Origin: Cornus controversa
Lineage: Eukaryota > Streptophyta > Magnoliopsida > Cornales > Cornaceae
Direction of reading: 5' to 3'
Length of the DNA: 64,000 nt
NCBI GenBank assembly: GCA_026545225.1
Contig: CM048850.1
Span: 24,788,297 to 24,852,296, forward strand
Of this stretch, positions 23,050 through 34,653 are shown in pieces (position 1 is the first letter of the stretch; every line of letters starts with the position of its first letter). The notes under the pieces were generated by a model. It had not been told where the DNA came from, did not search any database, and saw nothing but the letters and a program-made list of their open reading frames with translations. A program made the position numbers and the translations under genes.

Positions 23050-24135
23050 GAGAAACATATACTGACTGAGTTGGCTAATTGGTGGCAATGCCCTAAAACC
23101 ATAATAAACTGTGGCAGCCTATACAAACCTCTATTGAGACCCTGGACCACTCTGCGTACTCTGCGGCTCTGCCTTTGAGGGCAGTTCGCCTTAACATGTC
23201 TGGGCTACCAGCAATGGAAACATGTTCGCTCCCTCGCTGATACCCATTGGCACTGGTGCCATTGTTTGCCTTTGAGGGCACTCATATCTATAATAGCTAG
23301 ATTGCTGACAATGATAGCATACTACCATAGATCGTTAAGATCGATAGGCATGGTAAGTGAAGGCATTGTGCGAGTCTATTGTTGCCCTAAGAAAGTGATA
23401 CATTCTCTTTGTGCCTTCTCCTCCCTTGATTACTCGCGGATACCCTAACACCCTTTGCCTAATTCTTAGAGTCCTATATCCTTTGGGTATCTCTATCGTC
23501 TTCCTCCGCCACCAAAGCCCTATCAACCACTTCATTATAGGTCTTCAAGCCTAAGATTGACACTCTTTTTCTGATAGAGGCCTTAAGCCTTTTCACAAAC
23601 TTCTTCACCCTCAATTCCTCATCATTCACTATCTCCGGTACAAAGCGAGCCAAGGATGTGAACTTGGTCTCATACCCCATAATGTCCAAGTCTCCTTGGA
23701 CTAGGTCTATGAACTATTGCCTAATCTAGTCTTTCACTGACGTCGGAAAGAACTTATTGAAGAAAAGTCCTTTGAATGCTTCCCACTCCATAGTTTCAGT
23801 ATTGTGGGTATTCCCAATAAACTGCCACCACTTATCCATTTCCCCTTACAAGTGACGCGCCACAACTTCAACTCTTAGATCCTCATTGATTTCGAGAGCA
23901 ACCAAGAGTTTGTAAGTTTGATCTATCCAACCTTCCACTACTAGTGGATCACGTGCACCGGCAGAAGTAGGTGGTTTGAACTTCACATATTCTTTCATTG
24001 CAACCATTTTTCGGCTCAAGCTAACCCTAGGTTGCGATTTGTTTCATGGTACCTACCATATCTTATATGAACTGCTCTGTCAGTCGGCTCTTATAGAGCA
24101 TTAGGGCCTCCACATCGCACTCTTCTTGGTGGCAT
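23050..24135 (-). pseudogene. Gag with two zinc knuckles, element C
   Basis: The likely start is MPPRRVRCGGPNAL at 24135. The retrotransposon gag core follows: MKEYVKFKPPTSAGARDPLV near 24000-23940, EMDKWWQFIGN near 23850, and MGYETKFTSLARFVPEIVND from about 23683. Two CX2CX4(H)X4C knuckles are readable: CYHCQQSSYYRYEC near 23325-23285, with the His changed to Tyr, and one near 23222-23180 with a stop inside it. Gag packages the RNA; the knuckles bind nucleic acid. Stops at several positions inactivate it. Confidence 0.85.
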
Positions 24136-24361
24136 TTTGCTATACACATAACAGGAAAATTCAACACCAAGCATATATATACACACATAACTCTCGCCAT
24201 GCTTACACAATGCAATGCCAATTTAATCCACAATTAGCATGTTATAAAGGCATAAGCAAACAATCATGTTACGTATAAGTAATTTATAACTTCAATTCTA
24301 AATCCTTATGTTCCAATCCTTAACCTCAAATAAACTCGTAATCAATTCTCACCCTTCGTCC

Positions 24362-24379
24362 TTAGGTTTTTGAACCTAA
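24362..24379 (-). repeat. Hairpin next to the element C PBS
   Basis: An 18-bp inverted repeat with six paired bases (TTAGGT/ACCTAA) and a 6-nt loop, one base from the PBS. The LARD array has the same hairpin at the same spacing with a different terminal pair (see 42722-42739). Confidence 0.8.
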
Positions 24380-24380
24380 T

Positions 24381-24392
24381 GCTCTAATACCA
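24381..24392 (-). other. Primer binding site, initiator tRNA-Met type (element C)
   Basis: Minus strand TGGTATTAGAGC, one transition from TGGTATCAGAGC, the complement of the initiator tRNA-Met 3' end. It lies 3 nt downstream of the 5' LTR end. Confidence 0.88.
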
Positions 24393-24395
24393 CGC

Positions 24396-26941
24396 TGTCA
24401 CGCTCCGATTTTTGACTCCGATAAATCGAGGGTGAGTAAGTTACACGTCATCACCTCATATCAACTATCTCACTATGATACTACGCTCTGATACCAAGTT
24501 GTCACACCCCAATTTGTGACTCTCAGAACCGTTTTAACTTCTCAAATATCATGGAAGCTTAATCGTACATACGCAATTATGTAAGCGTATACTCAACATC
24601 ATTCATCCCAATGTGCCCCACATTAATCCATGCATGCACATTTAACATGGTGTGGACTGTAATTTTCACACAATCAAAAGTCTGGTTCGCATAATCGAAA
24701 ACCTAATTTCGTACAATCAAAATTCTATTCTCGCACAATCAAAATTCTCGATCAATCAAAGTACTTACGAAGTACTACTGAGATCCTCCTGGAATTGGAC
24801 CTACTTCCATTGAAATGTTTCAAAAAAAGTTCGCACAATCGAATGATTTTGATCGTGCGAAAATGGGATTTCGCACAATTTAAAAGCCTCTCTACAGAAT
24901 CCTGGAACTCTATACTTGGTCCATTTTATGCATAATTCAACCTTCTACACACACTCAAGTCCTTAGATACCTCCATACACATTTGCAATTATCAATGAAA
25001 TGCAAAACATCATACATTTGATACATTGGATACAAAAATCATAATTCCCATACATACATCCCTCCAATTTTATAATTTGTCCACAAGATATACATAATTT
25101 TGCATATAATCCCATCATCCACAACTCATCCTCATATAAATACATAAGTGATCCAAATCATGCATTTCATTAAAATGGCCTTCAAAATTCATAGTCATCA
25201 TATGAATTACACGTATACGATTAAAAGTACTAGCAATTCAATTATGACTACGACTACAACAAAATCAACATACCACAAGTCGGCATGGATAGCCATATAC
25301 ATAATATCCTAAATAAAGTCAAAAATGATACAAGGAGCTCCACTTGGATGCTCAACTCCCGTCCATCATCGGTGCCTTATCTGTAAAAAGGTTTGGGGAA
25401 TAGGGGTAAGCATACAACTATGCCTAGTAGGAATGCCCCAACCCATCTAGGCATCGACCCAACACCGACCTACATGATATGTATGTCACTACATTACATG
25501 GCACATTTGACATCTTCATATTCAACTAACACAATGTAATTCAAGGATAATGTATTAAATCCATATATCATGCTTAACAATTTAAATACATAAGAAACAA
25601 GATATATATACACTTTCTCGATCATAATCTAGTGCGTGAACATGATTGTCAACTCCGACGATCATGTGGCCTTGTACAACTCCGATGATACCCGTATGAT
25701 TTTGACAACTCCGAATGATTATACAATCTTGGCAATATGTTAGTTTGCCAAATGTGAGTGGACAACTCTGATGCTCACAAAGTTATGGACAATTTCTGAG
25801 TTCTAGGACTTAGCCTTGGTATGACGAGGCGACTCCGATAGTCATACCTAGTGAGTAATTATACCACTCTCGTGACATGGTTGGACAACTCTAAAGCCTC
25901 GTTCACGGTCCATTTACACAATTTTTCCATAACTACTCATATATGCATTTTAAACATATATAACACATAACATATACTTTTCATACTTTTCCAATGCACA
26001 TTCTTACTATAATTATATTTAGCATGCATTCTCACTACACAAAGACCATATAGCCACATATATGTTAAATTCTTGCATACAAATCACATATGCACACAAT
26101 ATATCACATAGTTACATATGCTCTCAATTTGTACACATTGCATGTATACATTCACCACATCATATATCACTCTATACATCAAACTAGCATGTAGAAATCA
26201 TAAGAAAATAAGAAAATCACAATACACAGCCCCTCCCATCACCCTCATACATGTCAACTCAACTTATACCTCTCCAAACCCACCAAAACCCTAGAATTGA
26301 CGACTAAGAGAGATAAAACACCCCTTTCTTGAATTTGAAGGATTTCCAAGCTATTTTCAAGAATTCTACCAAGGTCTACCTTACTAAAATCAAAGACTTT
26401 TTAGTTTAAACAGAAGCTCTTGACCCATGCTACGAGTTATCCTTCACCGGTAATTGTTGAATCCAAGTTGAAGGCCTCTGAATTGAAAAGAGAAGGAAGA
26501 GAGATGAAGTGGGAGAGAGAGATCGGAGTGAGTTTGGTCTGTGGGAAAAGTGCATAGATTCTCCCAGCCACTTGGTAGATATAATATCTAGGCACAAAAT
26601 GACCAAAATGCCGCTGGGTCACTTAACGTACCCTCCCGACCTCCATTTTCGATTTTGAAAGCACCTATGACTCCGAAATCACTTTCCTAACTCTTTCAAT
26701 ATTTCATTTGGTTTAAAATTAAAAATAAATATTTTTTAAAAAATTTCTGATTCCTAGATCCACCCGACCCGCTTCCTGGGCCCGACAGACCCAAAAATCT
26801 CAACTTTACCCAAACGCTTCCAAAATTTCCTGAAACCTTTAAACAAATTCCCAAATATGCTTTCCACACTCAAAAAATGCTACACGTCATTTAAAATGTA
26901 ATTGTGGCAAAAATGATGAATAAAATAAAAATTGGCCAAAA
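24396..26941 (-). mobile_element. 5' LTR of element C, outer edge truncated
   Basis: Homologous to the 3' LTR without its nested insertion. It ends ...GGAGCGTGACA at 24396 on the minus strand. It also carries the embedded PBS-like GCTCTGATACCA (24485-24496) and inner TGTCACACC start (24500). Homology to the 3' LTR stops near 26941, short of the expected terminus. Confidence 0.85.
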
Positions 26942-28276
26942 TTCCCAAATATGAAGACTATATTTACATTTGTTTGGTTGAGAAGTCTAATAGCTAATGA
27001 GTTGAATATTAACCTTAAAGTTTAGATTTTGTAATTGTGACTATGTTAGGAAATGAGGAAGCGAATGAATCATGGATGTTATATTATGGATTTTATCTTT
27101 GTTCGAATTATATTTGTTACTATTAAATTCCTTTTATTCTGTTGATATTGCAATTGGCGTGTTGTGTTTTATTTTGATTTTTTTTAACTGTTAAAGGCTC
27201 TTTTGTAATTTTAGCCTCTCTTAATGGTCCAACCTGATGGCCGCCAACCTCAATGGTGTAGTGTGAGCACTTTTGAAAGTTGGAGATCTTAGTTATAACA
27301 ATTGATAATTGAGGGGTGCATTTTGGAACAAGTCAACAATTAAGGGGGTGTTTAGTACACTCTTGTCTTTTCTTTAAATAAATTTTTTTGTTTTCATATT
27401 TTTAGGTGACGTGACACATCTAAACTCGATGTTAGGTGACAATTCCCCAAATATTTACTTATAATTACTTTTGCACTATTAAGCATAAATTTTGACATGT
27501 TTCATTCTTTTTTAAAATTATTATTTTGGGGAATGGAATGAGTCAAAATCTGAGCAGGAAACCTTTCATATTACATGGCAGTGATGCTAAATTTTAGAAC
27601 AATGATATTACAAGGCAATGATGCTAAATTTTAGAATAATGGGTAACTTGGAAAAGCTTTATAGTACAAGGGGGGTTTTGCGATTGAGACAAGAGAGCCT
27701 TCTCATAACAAGAATCATGAATTCTCTATTTATTTGAGGAAGTATGAACGGTAATCAAATTGAGTTTATCTCTCTCTAATTTTTTTATTTATATGTTTTA
27801 TTATATATATATGTATATATATATTCTTTTTTGCACTCCCTTAGCTTCTCTTCATCTTTACTCTGATTTTCTTTACAATTCAATTGTGATCGAAAATATA
27901 GAGAAAATTAGAGTTTTTATTCAAGAGAAAGAGTTCCAAGCTTATGTTAAAGAAATTATGGAAAATTTTTTGTAGTTTCTAGCCTCAATTATTTAAAGAT
28001 TTAATGGAAAGATCTTTCAAAGGACATGCATAAAATTTAATTTGAATTCTACGTTATTTAGTTATGTTAATATTTGGATTCTATAATGATATGTTTTGCC
28101 ATTTTTTTCTCTTTTTCCTTACCGTATTCTCTCAAAAGAATTTCCTTTAAAATATAAAAAGTTGTCAAATAATCAGCTAGGTAACGCCAAATAATCAGCC
28201 ACCAAATTCGAGATACTAATTCATGAAGTTTAACATTTTTCTTAAATAAGTTGGTTTTTGGAAGGGTTAAAAAAAG
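26942..28276. other. Intergenic, no gene recognised
   Basis: AT-rich sequence between element C and the MITE. It contains a small tandem duplication at about 27573-27645 (two copies of a roughly 37-bp unit containing GATGCTAAATTTTAGAA). The ORF at 27760-27975 lies in low-complexity AT sequence and has no family features. Confidence 0.6.
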
Positions 28277-28488
28277 GAGTAATGCTACACGTCTCGAATA
28301 AATATCATGAATTATAACCCGAATCTATGTGGCAGGTGATAGAGTCCATTATTTTAGGAGATAAAATTAAATGGTAAGTTATTATTGGTGGAATTCCCCC
28401 GATACACGGAGTTCCTATGGTATTAACACCTGCCACATAAATTCGAGTTAAAATTCATGAAATAAAATTGTGACGTTTATCATTTCTC
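28277..28488. mobile_element. MITE, Mutator-like, with perfect 9-bp TSD
   Basis: A 212-bp element with terminal inverted repeats of about 62 bp: GAGTAATGCTACACGTC at the left, GAGAAATGATAAACGTC at the right read inward, ending in the shared TATGTGGCAGGTG. It is flanked by TAAAAAAAG on both sides (28268-28276 and 28489-28497). Long TIRs and a 9-bp duplication are the mark of Mutator-type elements. It has no coding capacity. The A-rich flank lowers the weight of the TSD a little. Confidence 0.85.
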
Positions 28489-28663
28489 TAAAAAAAGAGT
28501 TAGTTTTTGGAAAGAAATGAAAAAACAAGAAGCAAATAAATCACACAAGTTAACGCATGAAGGGAAATGAAACTAGAAGCACTATATCATAACTGACGTG
28601 TCTCTCTAATTGAAAATTGAGACTTCTTCAAGTGTAACTGCATCCTAAAAACTCCAATTTACA

Positions 28664-28684
28664 GATAAATAAATAAATAAATAA

Positions 28685-28722
<38 letters not shown>
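28664..28722. repeat. (AAAT)n and (TA)n microsatellite
   Basis: About seven AAAT units run directly into a long (TA)n tract, 0.4 kb downstream of the PME stop codon. Confidence 0.95.
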
Positions 28723-28724
<2 letters not shown>

Positions 28725-29121
28725 ACTAATTGCATCCTATCAAATGAACAAAAGTTAAAATTCAGCTCATAATTAAGTGATTGTCGAACACCAAGGAAAT
28801 CGTTTACTTAAGATTAGACTCTCATGTGTCGAGTAATTAATTATACGTTGCTTTACGAAACCTTAAACCGCCATCATCCACAAACATGTAAATATAAATA
28901 TAAATAAAAAATTAATTCTCCAACATTCAAATCTCAAACAAAACATTCGATTTTCATATAGATGTTAGAAGTAAAAGACATATATAGCCCCTATGAGAAT
29001 TTACAAGAAATTCAAAGAAGTACACAAGGGCCAACAATTAAGTCATATATAAAGAACAAAATAACAACCAATTAACAAAGAAATGGAGCAAAGTAATACA
29101 CAATTAATCACATATAAATGA

Positions 29122-31712
29122 TCAGAGGCCAGAAGTGAAGGGCACGCTGGTGGCCGGCAACCATGACTGGCCGGCTATAAAGTTGGCCACGTTGAACTGG
29201 GACGCTTCAGTCGCGCTTGTTATAACCTTATAACCACCCCACTTCACTCTCCCCCTAGTAGAAGAACCAGGGCCTGAGTTCTTATACTCTCCATAGTACA
29301 AAGTACTGAGAGCAAAATTACCATCCCATTCTAACCACCCTGCAGGATCAACTAAGGTGTCCAGATAGGTCCGAAGATACACGGTACGCGAGTATTGCTT
29401 CCATGGTCGTCCCAAGAAGGTTTTGAACGAACTCAGCACCGGTGATAGGTCCGAAGAAGCCATGACTCGGGAGTTGTGGATCGAAATCCCGGTATTTTGG
29501 TTCGGGTCGGTCCGGCCTTGTGCTGTGACCACATTTTTCTGAGCATTCATGGGTTTTCTAGCATATATCATGCAGTTTTGGAGTACTACTGCAGCATTGC
29601 CAAATATGAAGTCTACTGTTCCATAGATGTAGCATTCTTTGTAGAATTGTCGCTGCGAATGGACGTAGAGGGTGTCTTGGTATCCTTCGAAGCCACAACG
29701 GTAGAAGACGGAGAGATCGGAGCCGGACCGGAGTGCCACGGCTTGGTGGTTTTGTGGACCGGCTGTGTTGCGGAACGTTATGCCACGGGCAATGAAACCC
29801 TCGCCAGTTACAGCTGAAAATCACAAATTTAATTTATGAAAATTTGGATATAGTTTCCTTAATATATATTTATTAGAAAAACTATGAAAAATAATGGAGT
29901 AAATACTACTTTGAGCCCCACAGTTTAGCCAATATTTCGACCGGACTCCTAGTTTAATATTCTCGACTACACCTCATGTGATTAACGTCAATCAAATTTA
30001 TTTTTTTGCTGACGTTAGCAGATTTCATTTGTCTAGTGACGTCGCACTATCGAAAAAGAAAAATCGATAGGTAAATCCAAAATTCAGAAAGTATAGTCGA
30101 AAATATTAAAACTTAGCGAATATAAGTGGTATTTATCCAAAGAGCAGTGACACACAAGTTAAAATTGAATTAATCCAATTAATTTTTTATGAGTAGAGTG
30201 TGACATCATACTGATGTCACACTACACTCACAAAAACCAATTAATCTTCGACTGTTAATCACCAAATTATTATTCTTATCCAAACAAATATGTACTTCAA
30301 CTGTAAGACTAATCGGATGACTTTGTACGTCATGACATAGATGGATGTCTCCGACTTTAACAGACCTGTATCAAGATTCAAAAAATTGTTGATGAAGTTA
30401 TCATGACATTTCCCAAGTGATGTGGATGTCTAGTATTTCTTGACTTGGACAAAGGGTAACGCTTCTAGAGGACGCATTTTCGTGGTACAAAAAGAAAAGT
30501 ATTTCTTGGACCGATTTCGGTCCAAGAAGCAAGGCTCTCTCTTTCTCTCTCTCTCTATATATAAATTATATCTATAACTTTCAATGCTTAATTGTTTTAA
30601 AATTAATAGCTTTAACAATTATTAAGTTTTAATCTTCGGTTTATATGTCAACATAATTAACCATCGTTTTCAAATAATAGCTCTCACAACTATTAAGTTG
30701 CATGTAATCTTGGGTATATATATGTGTCAAAATAATTAATTATCATTTTCAAACACCATCTTCTTATTTTCAACTTTATTAAATTCACTATCATGAATTC
30801 ATGATAAATGAGGTAGAGTACTTTTCTATAGAGAGAGAGAGTCTTACCAACAGTTGCAGAGTTGAAGGTGGTGGAACCCCCTCCCACGCTCCGGCTGCCG
30901 GTGATGATGGTGTTTCTCAACCCATCACCCATCAGCATAATATTCTTCATCTTGTTACCAATCTCAATGTTCTCCTTATAAACACCACTTTTCACATGTA
31001 TAACATACCTCCCACTGCCACTTCTCTTTGCCGCTGCGTCGATGGCGGCTTGGATAGTCCGGTGATTCCCCGACCCATCTTGAGCCACCACGAGGTTCAC
31101 CGCCGGCGATGACGACTGCAACAGCTTCCGGTCACCGGGCGAAACCCACGTCGGAAAACCATCCTTATAAGTCTTTTTCTCAGTAGAACCATTGTTAATG
31201 GACAAAGTGTTGCTAATTAGCTTGGAAACATTGTTGGACATGAGAGGCAGCATGTAGTCCGAAACACCTAGCTCGACAAACCCGGCTCGACAAGTCTCGA
31301 GGTTCGTCAAGGCCGTGCTGAGCCATGTTTGAGCATCAAAGTCACTACACTTCGTGTTTGGATCTAGGGTTTGGTTGAGTTGAAGAATGGTGCTCTCATA
31401 CAGCTTCAAACAATCAGCCAACGCAGTCTTTTCTCTCTCGTTACGGCATTTAGGACCGAGCCATTTGTTGTGACTCTCGGCGTTTAGGGCTCGTTCCATG
31501 GCGATTTGGATCGCCATCTTCCGAAAATCGGACTGTTGTTTGGGTACAAAATGGTGAGGACCATGGCTCATGAAGTACTTGCATGGTTCAGGGTATGGGG
31601 TTTTATTGCACCACCAGTTTAGGGCACTGGCGGGTACTGGAGAGGATAGGGATGGTAAGAGGAATGAAGAAATCGAAATGAATAGTATGAGAAATCCAAA
31701 CTTGGTCGCCAT
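29122..31712 (-). CDS. Pectinesterase with N-terminal inhibitor domain (PMEI-PME)
   Basis: Two exons on the minus strand, 31712-30848 and 29813-29122, with a GT-AG intron of 1034 bp (30847-29814) splitting an Ala codon in phase 1. The joined product is 518 residues. The enzyme removes methyl esters from homogalacturonan in the cell wall. Residues 1-24 look like a signal peptide. The PMEI-type pro-domain spans about 32-180 with Cys35, Cys44, Cys101 and Cys141. A basic processing motif RKLL is at 195-198. The catalytic domain runs from about 204 to 515 with Gln312, GYQDTL (Gln334, Asp335), VDFIFG (Asp356) and LGRPW (Arg424, Trp426), so all expected catalytic residues are present. The protein ends FTSGL. 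Length and layout are normal for plant type I PMEs. Reading exon 1 on into the intron gives an unrelated tail, so the splice is needed. It looks intact. I cannot tell which paralogue it is. Confidence 0.95.
29814..30847 (-). other. Intron of the PME gene
   Basis: Starts GTAAGACTC and ends TTTTCAG on the minus strand. AT-rich, with a CT/GA microsatellite at about 30537-30560. No inserted element recognised. Confidence 0.92.
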
Positions 31713-31770
31713 TGATAAGCCAAGTCTTTTTCTTGAAACTTAGTATGGCCATAACTAAGGTTTTTGCATG

Positions 31771-31777
31771 TTTTATA
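31771..31777 (-). promoter_or_regulatory. Probable TATA box of the PME gene
   Basis: TATAAAA on the minus strand, about 59-65 bp upstream of the start codon at 31712. This would put the transcription start roughly 30 bp before the ATG, giving a short leader. Confidence 0.6.
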
Positions 31778-32969
31778 GGTGAATGAAAAGATGGAAACAG
31801 GTTGGCTTGACTTAAGTGGCCGAGGACAAGAAGTAAAAAAAATACAAATCAATATATAATTACACAGATACTGTGTCGATCAGACCACTTGAATTAATCT
31901 TTATGTCAAAACTATAATGTCCTTTGTACGTGGCCACTTGAATTATATAAAGGGTTTCAGGGAAAAAAATTTAAATAAATCTTTTGAAGCTTATAATTAA
32001 TGCTAATATAAGGTGGTTCTCGTTATATAAGGTGAGAATAAATATAGAACAAAGGGTTGTTATGTATGTGTATCGATGTTGACTATGGAATTATTAATGA
32101 TTTGTGTAGCACATAGTTTATACGCGGCACGCATTTTTCCACGCGGTTCGCATGATACAAGGTGAGAATAAATATTGATCAAATAAATGGTTATGTATAT
32201 GTATAGATGTTGACTATGGAATTAATGATGCAGATATATATAACTCTCACAGTTTACTTGGGAGACTTGAACCCCCTAAGTTTTACTGTAAAATGAGAGA
32301 AAATACTACTCACCATAGTCTCTGTGATATATAAAACATATTTTATGACACTCATTTTTTCAAATGAAAAATATTAAAAATATTATTCTTCTCAATTTGT
32401 TTGCTGAGCTGATAATGAAGGAAAATCGATGCTTAAGTCTGTGACGAAAATCCTTCTTCCATCCGTAACCATTATCAATGTTTTTGATGTCCGTAGAATA
32501 ATGTGAAGGGAAGGTTTCGCTTGTTTGGATCATAAAATATTTTACATGGAAAATTATTTTTCATGTAAAATATTTTACACAAAAAAATATTTTCTTATTT
32601 TCGGTGTTTGGTTGACATTTTAAAAATAACTTACCAATTTTTAAAACATGCATAATTACAATTTTTACAACAATTAGAATTTTCATCAATGTGAAAAACT
32701 GCCAAAAAAAACCTAGGAGGAACATTGGTGAAGCCTTTACCAGCGAACTACCAGCGTTCCTCAAATAGCCCTGGTGTTTCTTGCGTGGCAATGGCATTAC
32801 CAGGTTTCTTTGATAACCGTTTAGAATAACATAATGGTAGCAGACATATTGAAGAACATTTTTTTAATACCGGGTTATTTAGATGTAAGGGTGCACAAAA
32901 AATCGGTGAAATCGAAAATTCATACCAAATTGGCAGACGATTTCTGTTTCAAAATTATGAAACTGTTAG
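31778..32969. other. PME upstream region, no gene recognised
   Basis: AT-rich 5' flank. It holds two copies of a roughly 75-bp segment (32023-32100 and 32157-32230, containing GGTGAGAATAAATAT and GATGTTGACTATGGAATTA) and a strong hairpin at 32534-32576. No other gene is supported. Confidence 0.7.
32534..32576. repeat. Near-perfect 20-bp inverted repeat (hairpin)
   Basis: Arms AAAATATTTTACATGGAAAA and its near complement around a 3-nt centre. The style, next to a GTTTGGAT motif, recalls the ends of small hAT-type MITEs, but no second terminus or TSD was identified. Confidence 0.7.
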
Positions 32970-33530
32970 TGTAACGACCCGCTCCACCACATGATATAAT
33001 ATTGTCCGCTTTGGACCTAAGTTCGCACGGTTTTGCTTTTGAGTTTTACTTCAAAATGTCTCATACTATTTGAAAATAACACACTATATATAAGTACATC
33101 TCCTTCTCCACACCCAGGCGATGTGGGATTAAGCACCCTGTAACCTGCTAGTGTGGTAGCTTGCCCAATGTCTCTCGCACCCGTCCACATCACACCTGCC
33201 CACAAGGGTCACTACAATCCACCCCCCTAGGAGGCCCGACGTCTCCGTCGGCACACTTCCGACTAGGTTCAGCTCTAATACTATTTATAATAGCTCACTC
33301 CAACATATGATATGATATTGTCTGCTTTGGGCCTAAGCCCGCACGATTTCTCTTGGATTTTACCCTAAAAGACCACATACAATTTGAAGAGAACACACTA
33401 CATATAAGCACATCTCATTCTCCACATTCAAGCGATGTGAAATTGAGTATCTTGTAACCTGCTAGTGTGATATCTCGCCCAGTGTCTCTCGCACCAGCCC
33501 ACATCACACCCGCTCACAAGGGTCACTACA
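32970..33530 (-). mobile_element. TRIM retrotransposon upstream of PME
   Basis: Two direct repeats, 32970-33216 (247 bp) and 33286-33530 (245 bp), bounded by TG...CA (slightly decayed at 33286), with only 69 bp between them. On the minus strand the right repeat is followed by a decayed initiator-Met PBS (33266-33283, TAGTATTAGAGCTGAACC). A purine tract GGGGGGTGGAT precedes the left repeat (33217-33227). The flanks are GTTAG (32965-32969) and GTTAA (33531-33535), a one-mismatch TSD. Size, lack of coding sequence, PBS and PPT fit a terminal-repeat retrotransposon in miniature. Confidence 0.85.
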
Positions 33531-33583
33531 GTTAAATAACGGTTCGATTATGGCTTGAGATTCTTCAAAACCGAACCGTTTAT

Positions 33584-33619
<36 letters not shown>

Positions 33620-34653
33620 TACATATTTTAATGTTATATTATATATATTATATTTTTTTTATGTTCCAAGGCTAGAACCATGGAACAAAATCGAACCGAT
33701 AATCCTCATGGTTTGGTTTAGTTCCAATACTTTTGGAACAAACCAAACCGTGTGCAACCCTATCTAAATGTAGTACTCTTGATAAATACAAACTCTTTAG
33801 GCCTGCTCAGTGTTTTGAAAATAGTTCAAGAGCTCAAAAAACTATTTTCAGATAACTATAAAATACAAGTTTCTAAAAACAAGTCTTTTTATAGGTGAAT
33901 TTTCATAAAACAATTTTTAAATACTAAACCAAGTAGAATTTGTGTACAATTTTCTGAAAAATGAAAATTGTTCTTAGAAAACTTAACCAAGCAAACCCTT
34001 TAATTATTATTATTTTTTTTGGTAAATCAGTGCCATTTATTTGCCATGATAATAGGAAATAAAGAGTTTTTATTGATCATGTACTATATTTGTGATACCC
34101 CAGGGTACCTAGTACTTGCTCTATACTGAGATCAGGAGTAAAAGTATCCTTAAGCGACAATTGGGACCGCCAAAATAAACTCAAATATAAAACTAAACCT
34201 TTATCAGTTGTTTTGGAATGCTAGTAATTACTGTGTGGCACTGATGGTTAAGGCTCTCATCTCTGCTGTTAATTACATTTGTGTACAACTATCACCGGCT
34301 TATCAAATCACTGGTATTGATTATATTTTTTTATTATTTCTTATAGGGTTTTTCTTCCCCTAAAGAAACATTGTTTCACCCTCTTCACTCATAATACATC
34401 CAAAAAGTACCACAAATAATTAAATTTTAGTAAGGAATAATTTCACATTCAAAATTCAATTGTTACATATAAAGTAACATCCAATTCTCAGGTTTCAATA
34501 TGTCAAGTTTGTCAACTACTAATATATTTGCAAAACCAAAGAAGGAAAAAGAAAAGAAAATTAAGAATACATAAAAAAGCGATCAAGTGCATCTTCAAAT
34601 TTCTTCTTTTAAATAAGTACCCTAAATTTTATATTAAATTCATTAAGCACATA
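33531..34653. other. Intergenic, no gene recognised
   Basis: AT-rich sequence with an (AT)n microsatellite at about 33584-33614. The ORF at 33555-33767 runs through this tract and is not a gene. Confidence 0.6.

Larger units (their letters stand above)
15474..26941 (-). mobile_element. Tekay-like Ty3/gypsy chromovirus (element C), nearly complete, degenerate
   Basis: Minus-oriented element with 5' LTR (24396-26941), initiator-Met PBS (24381-24392), gag, zinc knuckles, protease, RT, RNase H, integrase, chromodomain, PPT (19502-19514) and 3' LTR (15474-19501). Without the nested solo LTR it is about 9.9 kb. The domain order and C-terminal chromodomain place it among plant chromoviruses, most like Tekay/Del. 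Many stops and frameshifts make it non-autonomous. The outer edge of the 5' LTR lacks about 16 bp present in the 3' LTR (GGTCCTAGTCTCTACA), and no target duplication pairs with CTGGT at 15469-15473, so the 5' end is truncated. Confidence 0.9.

Noticed and set aside
27760-27975. 71-residue hydrophobic frame
   Set aside because: Low-complexity AT-rich sequence; residues reflect TA repeats.
29476-29817. 113-residue plus-strand frame at 29476-29817
   Set aside because: Antisense shadow of PME exon 2 without family features.
30693-30847. Single-exon PME reading through into 30693
   Set aside because: The tail after residue 288 is unrelated to pectinesterases, while splicing at 30847/29814 restores the conserved sequence in frame.
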